Positions 26,616 through 35,536 of a DNA stretch of 64,000 nucleotides are shown here, piece after piece. Numbering within the stretch: position 1 is the first letter of the stretch; each line of letters begins with the position of its first letter. The notes under the pieces are model-generated. The model was given only the letters and a program-made list of their open reading frames with translations, searched no databases and was not told where the DNA came from. A program made the translations under genes and the position numbers. Origin of the DNA: Flavobacterium sp. LC2016-01 (GTDB lineage: Bacteria > Bacteroidota > Bacteroidia > Flavobacteriales > Flavobacteriaceae); assembly GCF_009711135.1 (NCBI RefSeq), contig NZ_WMIC01000005.1:62001-126000 (forward strand), in the 5' to 3' direction.

Positions 26616-27044
26616 CTAGCTTTTTACTGGATCTGGTAAAACTGTACCTTTAATTGTAAGTACTTTTGTTGGCTGTCCTTCAGCATTAGAAGTAACAGTT
26701 ACGGTTTTTGTAAATTGACCAACTCTGTCAGTAGCATATTTTACACCAATAATTCCTTTAGCACCTGGAGCGATTGGCTCTTTTGGTGTAGTTGGAACAG
26801 TACATCCGCAAGAACCTTGCGTGTTTGTAATGATTAATGGTTTTGTTCCGTTGTTAACAAAAACGAATTCACGTTTTCCGTCAGCATTGTGAGCAATTGT
26901 CCCGTAGTCAATAGTTTCTGTTTCGAAAGCCATTCCTGCACCTTCGATTTTAGCAACTTTTGCAGTTCCTTTTTTAGCAGATTGCGCGTTAGAAGCCGTA
27001 ACTCCAGCTACAGCAAGCATAACAAATAAAATTATTTTTTTCAT
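26616..27044 (-). CDS. DUF1573 domain protein, secreted
   Basis: 142 residues. A signal peptide (KKIILFVMLAVAGVTASNAQ) precedes one ASPM/SPD-2/hydin-like immunoglobulin fold: FETETIDYGTIAHNADGKREF, then FVNNGTKPLIITNTQGSCGCTVP with a conserved Cys pair, then GAKGIIGVKYATDRVGQF. The family is abundant in Bacteroidota and thought to be periplasmic; function is not established. A strong promoter lies 22 nt upstream of the start, and a terminator follows. Confidence 0.88.
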   Translation of the reverse strand: MKKIILFVMLAVAGVTASNAQSAKKGTAKVAKIEGAGMAFETETIDYGTIAHNADGKREFVFVNNGTKPLIITNTQGSCGCTVPTTPKEPIAPGAKGIIGVKYATDRVGQFTKTVTVTSNAEGQPTKVLTIKGTVLPDPVKS

Positions 27045-27072
27045 TTTTATAGTCTTTGTTTAAATGATAGAA

Positions 27073-27101
27073 CAAATCTATGTAAAATTCTTAAATGTCA
27101 A
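27073..27101 (-). promoter_or_regulatory. Promoter of the DUF1573 gene
   Basis: On the minus strand TTG (27101-27099, within TTGACA), 18 nt, then perfect TAGATTTG (27080-27073). Confidence 0.65.
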
Positions 27102-27201
27102 CTTAAAAATCTCTTAAAATATTTTAATTTTTGAAGCCTTCGATATGCCGTTAAAAAATTATAAATTCGCTGTCTTAATTTTCATTTAAAAATACATCGA
27201 T

Positions 27202-29808
27202 TTGGCAGCTAAAGAAAAAGTGGTGAAAGAAACACCTTTAATGAAACAGTACAACGAAATCAAGAGAAAATATCCTGATGCATGTCTGCTTTTCAGAGTA
27301 GGGGATTTTTATGAAACATTTGGAGATGACGCCATCAGGGCCTCTAAAATTCTTGGAATAACATTGACCAAAAGAGGCGCAGGTTCAGAGACCGAAACCG
27401 CTTTGGCTGGTTTTCCACACCATTCTATTAATACCTATTTGCCAAAATTGGTTAAAGCAGGCCTTCGAGTAGCAATATGTGATCAGCTTGAAGATCCAAA
27501 AATGACTAAGACTATTGTAAAACGTGGCGTGACTGAATTGGTAACTCCTGGAGTTTCTTTAAATGATGAGGTTTTACAGTCTAAATCAAATAATTTTTTG
27601 GCATCGGTTTACTTTGCCAATAAAAATATCGGAATTTCTTTTTTAGATGTTTCAACAGGTGAGTTTTTAACGGCTCAGGGAAATGCAGAATATATTGATA
27701 AGCTTTTGCAGAATTTTAATCCGAGTGAAGTTTTAGTTCCGAAGAATAATAAAGGTGATTTTAAAGCCGCTTTTGGAGATGATTTTCATAGTTTTTATCT
27801 AGAAGATTGGATTTACAAAGAAGATTATGCTTTAGAAACACTTACAAAACATTTTCAGACTGTTTCTTTAAAAGGTTTTGGGATTGAAGAATTGAAAGAA
27901 GGAATTATTGCTTCTGGAGCAATTTTGTATTATTTGTCAGAAACACAGCATAATCGCGTGCAGCATATCACAGCAATTCAGCGTATTGCAGAAGATGCCT
28001 ATGTATGGATGGATCGCTTTACGATCAGAAATTTAGAATTGTATCACAGTTATAATCCAAATGCCGTAACGCTTTTAGATGTAATTGATAGAACACTTTC
28101 GCCAATGGGAGGCCGTTTATTAAAACGATGGCTGGCATTGCCACTAAAAGACAGCAATAAAATAAAAGGGCGACATGATGTGGTTTCTTACTTGAAATCA
28201 AATCCTGAAGTACTGCACAACATTCAATATCAAATCAAGCAAATTTCCGATTTGGAGCGACTAATTTCTAAAATTGCAGCGGGAAAAGTTTCACCTCGCG
28301 AGATTGTTTATTTGAAAGAATCTTTGGATGCTATTATTCCAATTAAAACCTTGGCTCTTGAAAGTCCTCAAGAAGCCGTGAAAATTATTGGAGATAGTTT
28401 GCATGCCTGCGATTTATTGCGAGAAAAAATTAAAACGACTTTAAATCAAGATGCGCCCGTTGCGATTGCAAAAGGAAATGCAATTGCAAAAGGAATCAAT
28501 GAAGAATTAGATGAATTGCGCGCAATTTCAACTTCTGGAAAAGAATATTTAGAAGGAATTGAAAAAAGAGAGTCAGAGCGCACCGGAATTTCTTCGCTGA
28601 AAATATCTTTCAACAATGTCTTTGGGTATTATATTGAAGTTCGAAATACGCATAAAGACAAAGTGCCCGAAGAATGGATTCGTAAACAGACTTTAGTAAA
28701 TGCAGAGCGTTATATTACTGAAGAATTAAAAGAATATGAAACTAAGATTTTAGGAGCTGAGGAGAGGATTTATAAAATCGAAACAGATCTTTTTGAGCAA
28801 TTAGTAGCTTGGATTTCGACTTATATTAAGCCGGTTCAAATGAATGCTAATTTGGTTGCACAGTTAGATTGTTTGTGTTCTTTTACACAATTGGCTATAG
28901 AAAATAAATATGTCTGTCCAGAGATTGACGATACGTTCGAATTAGAAATCAAAGAAGGAAGACATCCTGTAATTGAGAAACAATTGCCGGTTGGTACGCC
29001 ATACATTTCTAATGATGTTTATCTGGATAGAGAAACCCAGCAGATTATTATGATTACTGGTCCAAATATGTCTGGTAAATCGGCGATTTTGAGACAGACG
29101 GCTTTAATTGTATTGCTGGCTCAAATGGGAAGTTTTGTTCCTGCAGACAGTGTTAGAATGGGAATTGTAGATAAGATTTTTACAAGGGTTGGAGCTTCTG
29201 ATAATATTTCGATGGGTGAATCTACATTTATGGTGGAGATGAATGAAACGGCTTCGATTTTGAATAATATTTCCGACAGAAGTTTAGTTCTTTTGGATGA
29301 AATTGGAAGAGGAACCAGTACGTATGATGGAATCTCGATTGCCTGGGCAATTGCCGAATTTTTGCACGAACACCCGTCAAAAGCTAAAACTTTGTTTGCA
29401 ACACATTATCACGAATTAAACGAAATGACCGACTCGCTTCCGAGAATTCAGAATTTCAACGTTGCAGTCAAAGAATTGAAAGATACTGTTCTTTTTGTCC
29501 GTAAACTGGTAAAAGGCGGAAGTGCGCATAGTTTTGGTATTCATGTGGCAAAAATGGCCGGTATGCCACAATTGGTTATTTCTAAAGCACAAAAGCTTTT
29601 AAAGAAATTAGAAAAAAATCATTCAAGCGATGCTTTAAACGGAATAAAAGCAGCAAATGATGAAATGCAGATGAGTTTCTTTAACTTAGATGATCCTTTG
29701 TTAGAAGAAATAAAAGAAGAGATTTTGGGGCTTGATATAAACGCAATAACTCCGGTTGAAGCACTGATGAAGCTGAATGAGATTAAAAGAATGTTGGTCA
29801 AAAAATAA
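27202..29808 (+). CDS. mutS: DNA mismatch repair protein MutS
   Basis: 868 residues starting at a TTG codon: an in-frame stop lies 15 nt upstream and the next ATG (27241) would remove residues just before the conserved TPLMKQY start, so TTG is favoured. The mismatch-recognition F-x-E motif is Phe36/Glu38 in GDFYETF. The ATPase has Walker A GPNMSGKS (620-627), [10 protein letters not shown] and ATHYHEL. The protein binds mispaired bases and recruits MutL. Length and domains are complete. Two tRNA genes follow on the same strand from a separate promoter. Confidence 0.97.
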   Translation: MAAKEKVVKETPLMKQYNEIKRKYPDACLLFRVGDFYETFGDDAIRASKILGITLTKRGAGSETETALAGFPHHSINTYLPKLVKAGLRVAICDQLEDPKMTKTIVKRGVTELVTPGVSLNDEVLQSKSNNFLASVYFANKNIGISFLDVSTGEFLTAQGNAEYIDKLLQNFNPSEVLVPKNNKGDFKAAFGDDFHSFYLEDWIYKEDYALETLTKHFQTVSLKGFGIEELKEGIIASGAILYYLSETQHNRVQHITAIQRIAEDAYVWMDRFTIRNLELYHSYNPNAVTLLDVIDRTLSPMGGRLLKRWLALPLKDSNKIKGRHDVVSYLKSNPEVLHNIQYQIKQISDLERLISKIAAGKVSPREIVYLKESLDAIIPIKTLALESPQEAVKIIGDSLHACDLLREKIKTTLNQDAPVAIAKGNAIAKGINEELDELRAISTSGKEYLEGIEKRESERTGISSLKISFNNVFGYYIEVRNTHKDKVPEEWIRKQTLVNAERYITEELKEYETKILGAEERIYKIETDLFEQLVAWISTYIKPVQMNANLVAQLDCLCSFTQLAIENKYVCPEIDDTFELEIKEGRHPVIEKQLPVGTPYISNDVYLDRETQQIIMITGPNMSGKSAILRQTALIVLLAQMGSFVPADSVRMGIVDKIFTRVGASDNISMGESTFMVEMNETASILNNISDRSLVLLDEIGRGTSTYDGISIAWAIAEFLHEHPSKAKTLFATHYHELNEMTDSLPRIQNFNVAVKELKDTVLFVRKLVKGGSAHSFGIHVAKMAGMPQLVISKAQKLLKKLEKNHSSDALNGIKAANDEMQMSFFNLDDPLLEEIKEEILGLDINAITPVEALMKLNEIKRMLVKK

Positions 29809-29884
29809 AAATAAAAATTTTCAAGTTTAAAGTTTAGGTTATCAGAAAGTTATAAAATAAGTAAAATATTTTTTAGAAAAACGC

Positions 29885-29914
29885 TTGTGTAATTGAATAA
29901 ATGTCCTAAATTTG
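29885..29914 (+). promoter_or_regulatory. Promoter of the tRNA-Gly/tRNA-Leu unit
   Basis: TTG at 29885-29887, exactly 19 nt, then perfect TAAATTTG at 29907-29914, about 50 nt before the first tRNA base. Confidence 0.75.
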
Positions 29915-29968
29915 CACTCGCAATACGGAACAAGTGAAGTGTTGTAGTTCTTAAGCAGAATTTGAAAG

Positions 29969-30041
29969 GCGAAAATAGCTCAGTTGGTAGAGCGCGACCT
30001 TGCCAAGGTCGAGGTCGCGGGTTCGAGCCCCGTTTTTCGCT
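29969..30041 (+). tRNA. tRNA-Gly (GCC)
   Basis: 73-nt cloverleaf. Acceptor stem GCGAAAA pairs with TTTTCGC, the anticodon loop TTGCCAA gives anticodon GCC, and the T-arm is GCGGG-TTCGAGC-CCCGT. The 3' CCA is not encoded (TCA follows position 72). Confidence 0.96.
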
Positions 30042-30055
30042 CAAAACCATATAAT

Positions 30056-30141
30056 GCTCGGATGGTGAAATTGGTAGACACGCTGGACTTAAAATCCAGT
30101 GAACAGCAATGTTCGTGCGGGTTCAAGTCCCGCTCTGAGTA
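30056..30141 (+). tRNA. tRNA-Leu (TAA)
   Basis: 86-nt class II tRNA with a long variable arm. Acceptor GCTCGGA pairs with TCTGAGT, the anticodon stem is CTGGA/TCCAG with loop CTTAAAA (anticodon TAA), and the T-arm is GCGGG-TTCAAGT-CCCGC. CCA is not encoded. Confidence 0.96.
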
Positions 30142-30143
30142 CT

Positions 30144-30173
30144 AAAGCCTCTTCTTTTGAAGAGGCTTTTTTT
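30144..30173 (+). terminator. Terminator of the tRNA unit
   Basis: Perfect 11-bp stem AAAGCCTCTTC (30144-30154) / GAAGAGGCTTT (30159-30169), TTTT loop, then T's, immediately after tRNA-Leu. Confidence 0.88.
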
Positions 30174-30278
30174 ATTATGCAAAACTGCATTTAAAAGAAA
30201 TTTGCTAAGTAGGTCTCTTTTAAAAATCTAAGGATCTGAGAGGTCTAAAATCAACAATCAACAATCTAAATTTTCTAA

Positions 30279-30653
30279 ATGGGTGCTTTTGTAATCAGCA
30301 GGCGGTTTAATGATGAATATAAATTCACGTTCACTTCGAGAAAAGGAAAGGTGATTTTTACGAGTTTGAGTTATGAGCTGCGATTTGAGTGCGAAGAAGA
30401 TATTCAGAAATTCAAGGCAAATATTGAGCTTGCGAAGTTTCTGAAGTTTAAAGGTTCTGGGGGAAAGTATTTTTTTAAATTGATGCTTGGCGAGGTTCAT
30501 TTTGCAACGAGCCGTAAATATAGTACAGAATTGCTTCTGCAGAAAGGGATAAAAGAAATTGTAACTTATGGGGTAAAAGCAGAAGTTCTGGACTTTTCGT
30601 CAAATGATTCGATTTTTGAAGATGAAGTTGTTGAAGAAGAGGAGATGGAGTGA
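30279..30653 (+). CDS. DUF1508-like (YegP-type) small protein
   Basis: 124 residues beginning MGAFVISRRFNDEYKFTF, with a second similar strand unit (GGKYFFKLMLGEVHFATSRKY), which fits the duplicated YegP/DUF1508 fold, followed by a very acidic tail (VVEEEEME). DUF1508 members are small cytoplasmic proteins, some linked to stress; function unknown. The family match is moderate because the usual NGQ..A.S.GY motif is degenerate. It stands alone between the tRNA unit and an inverted repeat. Confidence 0.7.
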   Translation: MGAFVISRRFNDEYKFTFTSRKGKVIFTSLSYELRFECEEDIQKFKANIELAKFLKFKGSGGKYFFKLMLGEVHFATSRKYSTELLLQKGIKEIVTYGVKAEVLDFSSNDSIFEDEVVEEEEME

Positions 30654-30734
30654 ATAAAAATCCTGATATTTTAAAATTTCAAATCCCAACAAAGAGTTTG
30701 TTATTAAAGTGATATAGATAATTTCTAATAACGC

Positions 30735-30785
30735 AAAATTCCAAATTCCGCTAATACACAATGTGTTTTTGGAATTTGGAATTTT
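30735..30785. repeat. Perfect 15-bp inverted repeat
   Basis: AAAATTCCAAATTCC (30735-30749) and its exact complement (30771-30785) with a 21-nt loop. It may terminate the DUF1508-like gene, though it lies 80 bp past its stop and has only a modest T-run. Confidence 0.6.
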
Positions 30786-30814
30786 ATTTTATTGGGATTT
30801 GCTAAATTTTAGGC

Positions 30815-30843
30815 ATAAAAAAAACCATCGCTATGATGGTTTT
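30815..30843 (-). terminator. Terminator of the heptad lipoprotein gene
   Basis: Stem AAAACCATC (30821-30829) / GATGGTTTT (30835-30843) with eight T's on the minus strand. Confidence 0.8.
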
Positions 30844-30867
30844 AAAATTTTTAGAACTTGGTTCTAA

Positions 30868-31083
30868 TTATTTTTTTACTTCTTCTACTTTAGCAGCAGC
30901 AGAATCAACTTTAGCAGCAGCAGAATCAACAGTTGCAGCAGCAGAATCAACTACAGCAGCAGCTGAATCAACAGCAACAGCAGCAGAATCTACAGCAGGA
31001 GCTTCAGCAGCAGCGTCAGCTTTTTTACAAGATACAACAGTTAATACAGCAACAACAGCTAAACTTAAAAATACTTTTTTCAT
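30868..31083 (-). CDS. Small alanine-rich heptad-repeat lipoprotein
   Basis: 71 residues. Lipoprotein signal peptide with lipobox VVSC and Cys19 as the lipid acceptor. The mature part is almost entirely five seven-residue repeats of the form VDSAAxx, ending in KVEEVKK. A Val/Ala pattern spaced every seven residues suggests a rod-like or coiled helix anchored by its N-terminal lipid, an architecture reminiscent of Braun's lipoprotein, including Lys residues at the C-terminus. Homology to Lpp is not claimed. The repeats are also nearly exact 21-bp DNA repeats, so copy number may vary. It has its own promoter and terminator. Confidence 0.8.
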   Translation of the reverse strand: MKKVFLSLAVVAVLTVVSCKKADAAAEAPAVDSAAVAVDSAAAVVDSAAATVDSAAAKVDSAAAKVEEVKK

Positions 31084-31433
31084 CTTACTTTATTATAAAA
31101 GGTTAATTATTAATTCGTGGCAAAGATATAAATTTTTTAATATGTAAAATATTTTTTCACTTTTTTTTTAAAATATTTTCATCGCTCACGATTATCTTAG
31201 TTATCAATAAACATGCCAAAATACTAAAAAATTATTATATTATGGTATTTTTTATGGAATTTATTTTTCGCTGCATATTCATCAGAAAAAATAATGTTTT
31301 AGATTCTCTTGCTTGCAGTTTATTTTGTTTTTTATCAAATATTCTCGAAACGTAAAGCTTCGATTTTGGCTCTTTTTAATACTTCTAAGGGCAGTTGTTG
31401 CTATTTAGGAGACTTTAATGCGGTTTTGGAATT
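31084..31433. other. AT-rich non-coding stretch
   Basis: The 350 bp between the lipoprotein gene and waaA contain the lipoprotein promoter near 31121-31128. Nothing else was recognised: no coding frame, strong hairpin or repeat shared with the rest of the window. Confidence 0.5.
31121..31128 (-). promoter_or_regulatory. -7 element of the heptad lipoprotein gene
   Basis: Reads TATCTTTG (perfect TAnnTTTG) on the minus strand, about 38 nt before the ATG at 31083. Confidence 0.55.
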
Positions 31434-32675
31434 TTAGATTGTTTCTGAGACTATTTTCATAATGCAGTTTGTGGCTCCTTTATTGTCTTGAATAAAGTCT
31501 CTGCAGATTTTGCTTTTTTCTTCAAAAAATACTTCATCGTTCAGTAAACGATCAAAATAGCTTTTTAATTCTTTTTCGTTTGAAATAGAAATACAGCCGT
31601 CTAATTGTACTAATGAAACTGCTTCGGCAAAATTGGAATAATTTGGACCAATTAAAATTGGAATCCCAAAAGTTGCCGGTTCTAAAATGTTATGAATTCC
31701 AGGATTTCCAAAACCGCCGCCAACATAACCAATAGTTCCGTAGCTGTATATCTTCGTTAGTAAGCCGATAGTGTCAATAATAAAAACACTGTAATTTGAT
31801 AAATCAGCAACTTGATCTTTTTCGGAAAACAAAACGGCAGATTTTGTGATTTGAGATTTTAGACTCGAGATTTGATCTTCTTTGATATTATGTGGCGCAA
31901 TTATGAATTTTACATTCTCAGGAGCTTGATTGATATATTCGGCTAATAAAGCTTCGTCCTTTGGCCAAGAACTTCCTATAACTATTACGGGGCTATTGTT
32001 TTTGAATTTTTCAATAAAATCAACAGTGTTGTCTCTTTCTAAAATGGATGCAACGCGATCAAAGCGCGTATCGCCGGAAACAATTACATTTTGAAAACCA
32101 ATGGTTTCAATTTTTTCTTTTGATTTTTCATTTTGAACAAAGAAATAAGTAAAAGCTTTCAGGGCTTTTCGGTAAAAACCGCCATACCATTTAAAAAACA
32201 TCTGATTGTCTCTGAAGATTCCAGAAATCAAATAGGTTGGGGTTTTGCTTTTTTCTAATTCTTTTAAATAGTTGAGCCAAAATTCATATTTAATAAAAAA
32301 CGCCAGTTCCGGATGGGCTAATTTTAAAAATTTCTTTGCATTGCTTTTAGTGTCTAAAGGCAAATAAATAGTAACATCAGCAACTGTGTTATTTTTACGC
32401 ACTTCGTATCCGGATGGTGAAAAAAAGGTTACAATAATTTTATGCGACGGATATTTTTCTTTGATTTTTTCAATAACAGGAAGTCCTTGTTCGTATTCGC
32501 CAAGCGAGGCAGAATGAAACCAAATCGTTTTGTCTGATGATTTTATTTTTTCTTCTAAAATTGCAAAAACATTTTTTCGGCCTTCTACAAAAAGCTTAAT
32601 TTTCGGACTAAAAAGCGCTACGATTTTCAGAAAAAACCCAGCAATAGAAATAACTAAATTGTATAAAAAAAGCAT
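31434..32675 (-). CDS. waaA: 3-deoxy-D-manno-octulosonic acid (Kdo) transferase
   Basis: 413 residues. An N-terminal membrane-associated helix (LYNLVISIAGFFLKIVALF) precedes a GT-B fold: WFHSASLGEYEQGLPVI, the acceptor-side motif with catalytic Glu, KYEFWLNYL, and the C-terminal donor site GYVGGGFGNPGIHNILEPA. It adds Kdo to the lipid A precursor at the inner membrane. All key motifs are intact. It is divergent from the aminotransferase-galE operon, which also serves surface polysaccharide synthesis. Confidence 0.94.
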   Translation of the reverse strand: MLFLYNLVISIAGFFLKIVALFSPKIKLFVEGRKNVFAILEEKIKSSDKTIWFHSASLGEYEQGLPVIEKIKEKYPSHKIIVTFFSPSGYEVRKNNTVADVTIYLPLDTKSNAKKFLKLAHPELAFFIKYEFWLNYLKELEKSKTPTYLISGIFRDNQMFFKWYGGFYRKALKAFTYFFVQNEKSKEKIETIGFQNVIVSGDTRFDRVASILERDNTVDFIEKFKNNSPVIVIGSSWPKDEALLAEYINQAPENVKFIIAPHNIKEDQISSLKSQITKSAVLFSEKDQVADLSNYSVFIIDTIGLLTKIYSYGTIGYVGGGFGNPGIHNILEPATFGIPILIGPNYSNFAEAVSLVQLDGCISISNEKELKSYFDRLLNDEVFFEEKSKICRDFIQDNKGATNCIMKIVSETI

Positions 32676-32720
32676 CTGTTTATTTTTGTGGCTAAATTAC
32701 ATTTCTTTCGATTATTTTCA

Positions 32721-32751
32721 TTGGTTTGAAGGTATTAAATAACTATTTTTG
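32721..32751 (+). promoter_or_regulatory. Promoter of the aminotransferase-galE operon
   Basis: TTG at 32721-32723 (a second TTTG at 32725), about 20 nt, then perfect TATTTTTG at 32744-32751; leader about 50 nt. Confidence 0.5.
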
Positions 32752-32809
32752 TTGCTCCTTTTAAAGATTATGTTTACAAATCAGGTCTTTATTTTAAATG
32801 TTATTCAAA

Positions 32810-33943
32810 ATGAAAAAAATACAAATGGTTGACTTAAAGAGTCAATATGAAAAAATAAAATCTACAGTTGATGCTTCAATTCAGGAAGTTTTAGATACAA
32901 ATACTTACATAAACGGACCATTGGTTCATCAGTTTCAAAAAAATCTTGAAGATTATTTAGGAGCAAAACACGTAATTCCGTGCGCAAATGGAACAGATGC
33001 TTTGCAGATTGCAATGATGGGTTTGAATTTAAAACCAGGCGATGAAGTAATTACTGCGGATTTTACTTTTGCAGCAACTGTTGAGGTTATTGCTTTATTG
33101 CAGTTAACGCCAGTTTTAGTTGATGTTGATGTCAATAATATGAATATTGATATCGAGGCGCTTAAAAAAGCAATCACGCCAAAAACAAAAGCAATTGTTC
33201 CGGTACATTTATTCGGACGCGCTGCTAATATGGATGCGATTATGGAAATTGCAGCAGAACATAATTTATATGTTATTGAAGATAATGCTCAGGCAATTGG
33301 AGCTGATTATATTTCTAAGTCCGGTGTAAAAACTAAAGTTGGAGTAATTGGTCATGTTGCGGCAACTTCATTTTTCCCTTCTAAAAATTTAGGCTGTTAT
33401 GGAGATGGTGGAGCGATTTTTACAAACGATGATAAATTAGCTCACATTATCCGTGGAATCGTAAATCACGGAATGTACGAGCGTTATCACCACGACGTTG
33501 TGGGAGTGAATTCTCGTTTAGACAGTATTCAGGCTGGAGTTTTGAATGCAAAACTGCCTTTGCTTGATGAATATAATAAGGCACGTCGTTTAGCGGCAAC
33601 AAAATATAATGCAGCTTTCGCAGGAAATGCGCATATCATTACACCAGATTTTGATGCTAATGAAAATGATCACGTTTTTCATCAATATGTATTAAGAATT
33701 ATTGATGCTGACAGAAACGCTTTGATGCAGCATTTGTTGGATAAAGGGATTCCGTGTGCAATTTATTATCCAATTCCGTTACACTCTCAAAAAGCATATT
33801 TAGATCCTCGCTATAAAGAAGAACAATTTCCGGTTACCAATCAATTAGTGCAGGAAGTAATTGCTTTGCCAATGCATACAGAACTTGACGACGAACAGAT
33901 TAAATTTATTACCGATTCTGTTTTAGAATTTTTGAATAAATAA
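32810..33943 (+). CDS. DegT/DnrJ/EryC1/StrS-family sugar aminotransferase
   Basis: 377 residues from the ATG at 32810 (MKKIQMVDLKSQYEKI, the usual family start); an ATG at 32798 would add four residues. PLP-binding Lys192 lies in SFFPSKNLGCYGDGGA, with the cofactor Asp motif IEDNAQAIGA and the nucleotide-sugar side EVITADFTFAATVE. It transaminates a keto nucleotide-sugar in surface glycan synthesis; the exact sugar is not known. It is the first gene of an operon: the next starts 3 bp after its stop and galE follows. Confidence 0.92.
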   Translation: MKKIQMVDLKSQYEKIKSTVDASIQEVLDTNTYINGPLVHQFQKNLEDYLGAKHVIPCANGTDALQIAMMGLNLKPGDEVITADFTFAATVEVIALLQLTPVLVDVDVNNMNIDIEALKKAITPKTKAIVPVHLFGRAANMDAIMEIAAEHNLYVIEDNAQAIGADYISKSGVKTKVGVIGHVAATSFFPSKNLGCYGDGGAIFTNDDKLAHIIRGIVNHGMYERYHHDVVGVNSRLDSIQAGVLNAKLPLLDEYNKARRLAATKYNAAFAGNAHIITPDFDANENDHVFHQYVLRIIDADRNALMQHLLDKGIPCAIYYPIPLHSQKAYLDPRYKEEQFPVTNQLVQEVIALPMHTELDDEQIKFITDSVLEFLNK

Positions 33944-33945
33944 AA

Positions 33946-34386
33946 ATGAAAAAAAGAGGTCTTGTAATTTTGATGATTTTTCTTCAGTTTTCGGTTTTTG
34001 CCCAAAAAGCAATTTCGAAAGAAGAGAATGCAGTAAGTAGTCAAGTTGAAATTTTGCGTCAAGCAATGATTGATGCTGATGGTGTGAAATTGAAAGCATT
34101 AACTTCAGATAAGCTAAACTATGTCCATTCAAACGGTAATTTTCAAAATCAGACAGAATTTGTCGAGGGAATTGTTAGCGGAAAATCTGATTTTGTAACT
34201 ATAGATTTTCAAGACCAAACCATCACAATTCAAAATGATGTTGCGATTGTAAGGCATGTACTCGCGGCTCATACAAAAGATGGCGGCGTTGATAAAGATA
34301 TTAAAATAGGAATAATGCTTGTTTGGCAGAAACAAAAAAACAAATGGATTCTTATTGCAAGACAAGCTTATAAATTAACTACATAA
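33946..34386 (+). CDS. Secreted NTF2-like (DUF4440) protein
   Basis: 146 residues. A signal peptide (LVILMIFLQFSVFAQ) is followed by one NTF2-like cone: QVEILRQAMIDADGVKLKALTSDKLNYVHSNG, here in part, and a C-terminal LVWQKQKNKWILIARQAYKL typical of the SnoaL/DUF4440 group. Periplasmic or secreted location is expected. No catalytic residues can be assigned. It sits between a sugar aminotransferase and galE with 2-bp and 17-bp gaps, an odd place for an exported protein. Confidence 0.85.
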   Translation: MKKRGLVILMIFLQFSVFAQKAISKEENAVSSQVEILRQAMIDADGVKLKALTSDKLNYVHSNGNFQNQTEFVEGIVSGKSDFVTIDFQDQTITIQNDVAIVRHVLAAHTKDGGVDKDIKIGIMLVWQKQKNKWILIARQAYKLTT

Positions 34387-34403
34387 AAAAAACAACCAAA
34401 AAA

Positions 34404-35417
34404 ATGAAAGTATTAGTAACAGGAGGATTAGGATTTATTGGTTCTCACACCGTAGTCGAATTGCAAAATGAAGGCTTCGAAGTGGTGATTATTGATAATC
34501 TCTCAAACTCTTCAGAAGATGTTTTAAAAGGTATTACAGCCATTACGGGAAAAACGCCTTTATTCGAAAAAATTGATTTAAGAGAAAAAAGTGCCGTTCA
34601 GGATTTCTTTAAAAAACACAATGACGTTACTGGAGTAATTCATTTTGCAGCTTCAAAAGCAGTTGGTGAAAGTGTTGAACAGCCATTGTTGTATTATGAA
34701 AACAACATCAGCAGTTTAGTTTATCTTTTGCAGGAATTACAGCAAAAACCTGAGGCAAGTTTTATTTTTAGTTCATCTTGTACGGTTTACGGTCAAGCCG
34801 AAAAAATGCCAATTACTGAAGATGCTCCTGTTCAGACTGCGATGTCTCCTTACGGAAATACAAAGCAAATTGGAGAAGAAATAATTACTGATACAGCTAA
34901 AGTAACTAATATCAGTGCAATTTTATTGCGTTATTTTAACCCAGTTGGAGCGCATTCGTCAACTGAAATTGGAGAATTACCTTTAGGAGTTCCGCAAAAT
35001 TTAGTACCATTTATTACACAAACGGGAGTAGGTCTGCGTCAGGAATTATCTGTTTTTGGAAATGATTATCCAACGCCAGATGGAACTGCAGTTCGCGATT
35101 ATATTCATGTTGTAGATTTAGCAAAAGCACACGTTATTGCATTACAGCGTTTATTGAATAAAAAGAATTTGGCGAAAGTTGAAACTTTTAATTTAGGAAC
35201 CGGAAAAGGAAGTTCTGTTTTAGAAGTGATCCATAGTTTTGAAAAAGTAAGCGATAAAAAACTGCCATACGTAATTAAGCCACGCCGCGAAGGTGATATT
35301 ACTGAAGCGTATGCTAATACAGATAAAGCAAATAATGTTTTAGGCTGGAAAGCAGAACTAAGTTTAGACGAAGCAATGGCAAGCGCCTGGAAATGGGAAC
35401 AGAAAGTTCGTTCTTAA
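34404..35417 (+). CDS. galE: UDP-glucose 4-epimerase
   Basis: 337 residues of the extended short-chain dehydrogenase family. NAD-binding GGLGFIGSH (7-15), IDNLSNSS, the catalytic SSSCTVYG and SPYGNTK (Tyr-x3-Lys) and the C-terminal RREGDITEAYA typical of GalE. It interconverts UDP-glucose and UDP-galactose in the cytoplasm, supplying galactosyl units for surface polysaccharides. Last gene of the operon beginning at 32810; a long terminator follows. Confidence 0.95.
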   Translation: MKVLVTGGLGFIGSHTVVELQNEGFEVVIIDNLSNSSEDVLKGITAITGKTPLFEKIDLREKSAVQDFFKKHNDVTGVIHFAASKAVGESVEQPLLYYENNISSLVYLLQELQQKPEASFIFSSSCTVYGQAEKMPITEDAPVQTAMSPYGNTKQIGEEIITDTAKVTNISAILLRYFNPVGAHSSTEIGELPLGVPQNLVPFITQTGVGLRQELSVFGNDYPTPDGTAVRDYIHVVDLAKAHVIALQRLLNKKNLAKVETFNLGTGKGSSVLEVIHSFEKVSDKKLPYVIKPRREGDITEAYANTDKANNVLGWKAELSLDEAMASAWKWEQKVRS

Positions 35418-35471
35418 GAAAATTTAGAAGAAAATATATTGTAGAGGCGCATCGAAGAGCGTCTAATTAAT

Positions 35472-35518
35472 AAAAAAAATACCAAATAATCGATCTGTGA
35501 TTATTTGGTATTTTTTTT
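35472..35518. terminator. Long terminator after galE
   Basis: Perfect 20-bp stem (35472-35491 with 35499-35518, centred on ACCAAATAATC) and a GATCTGT loop; A-run and T-run arms allow function on both strands. Confidence 0.85.
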
Positions 35519-35536
35519 AAATGTTATTTAATTTTT

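Noticed and set aside
29850..30050. Minus-strand frame across tRNA-Gly
   Set aside because: It reads through a clear tRNA gene in antisense and has no support.
30890..31010. Regular 21-bp spacing considered as a CRISPR-like array
   Set aside because: The units are contiguous without spacers and are in-frame codons of a heptad-repeat lipoprotein.
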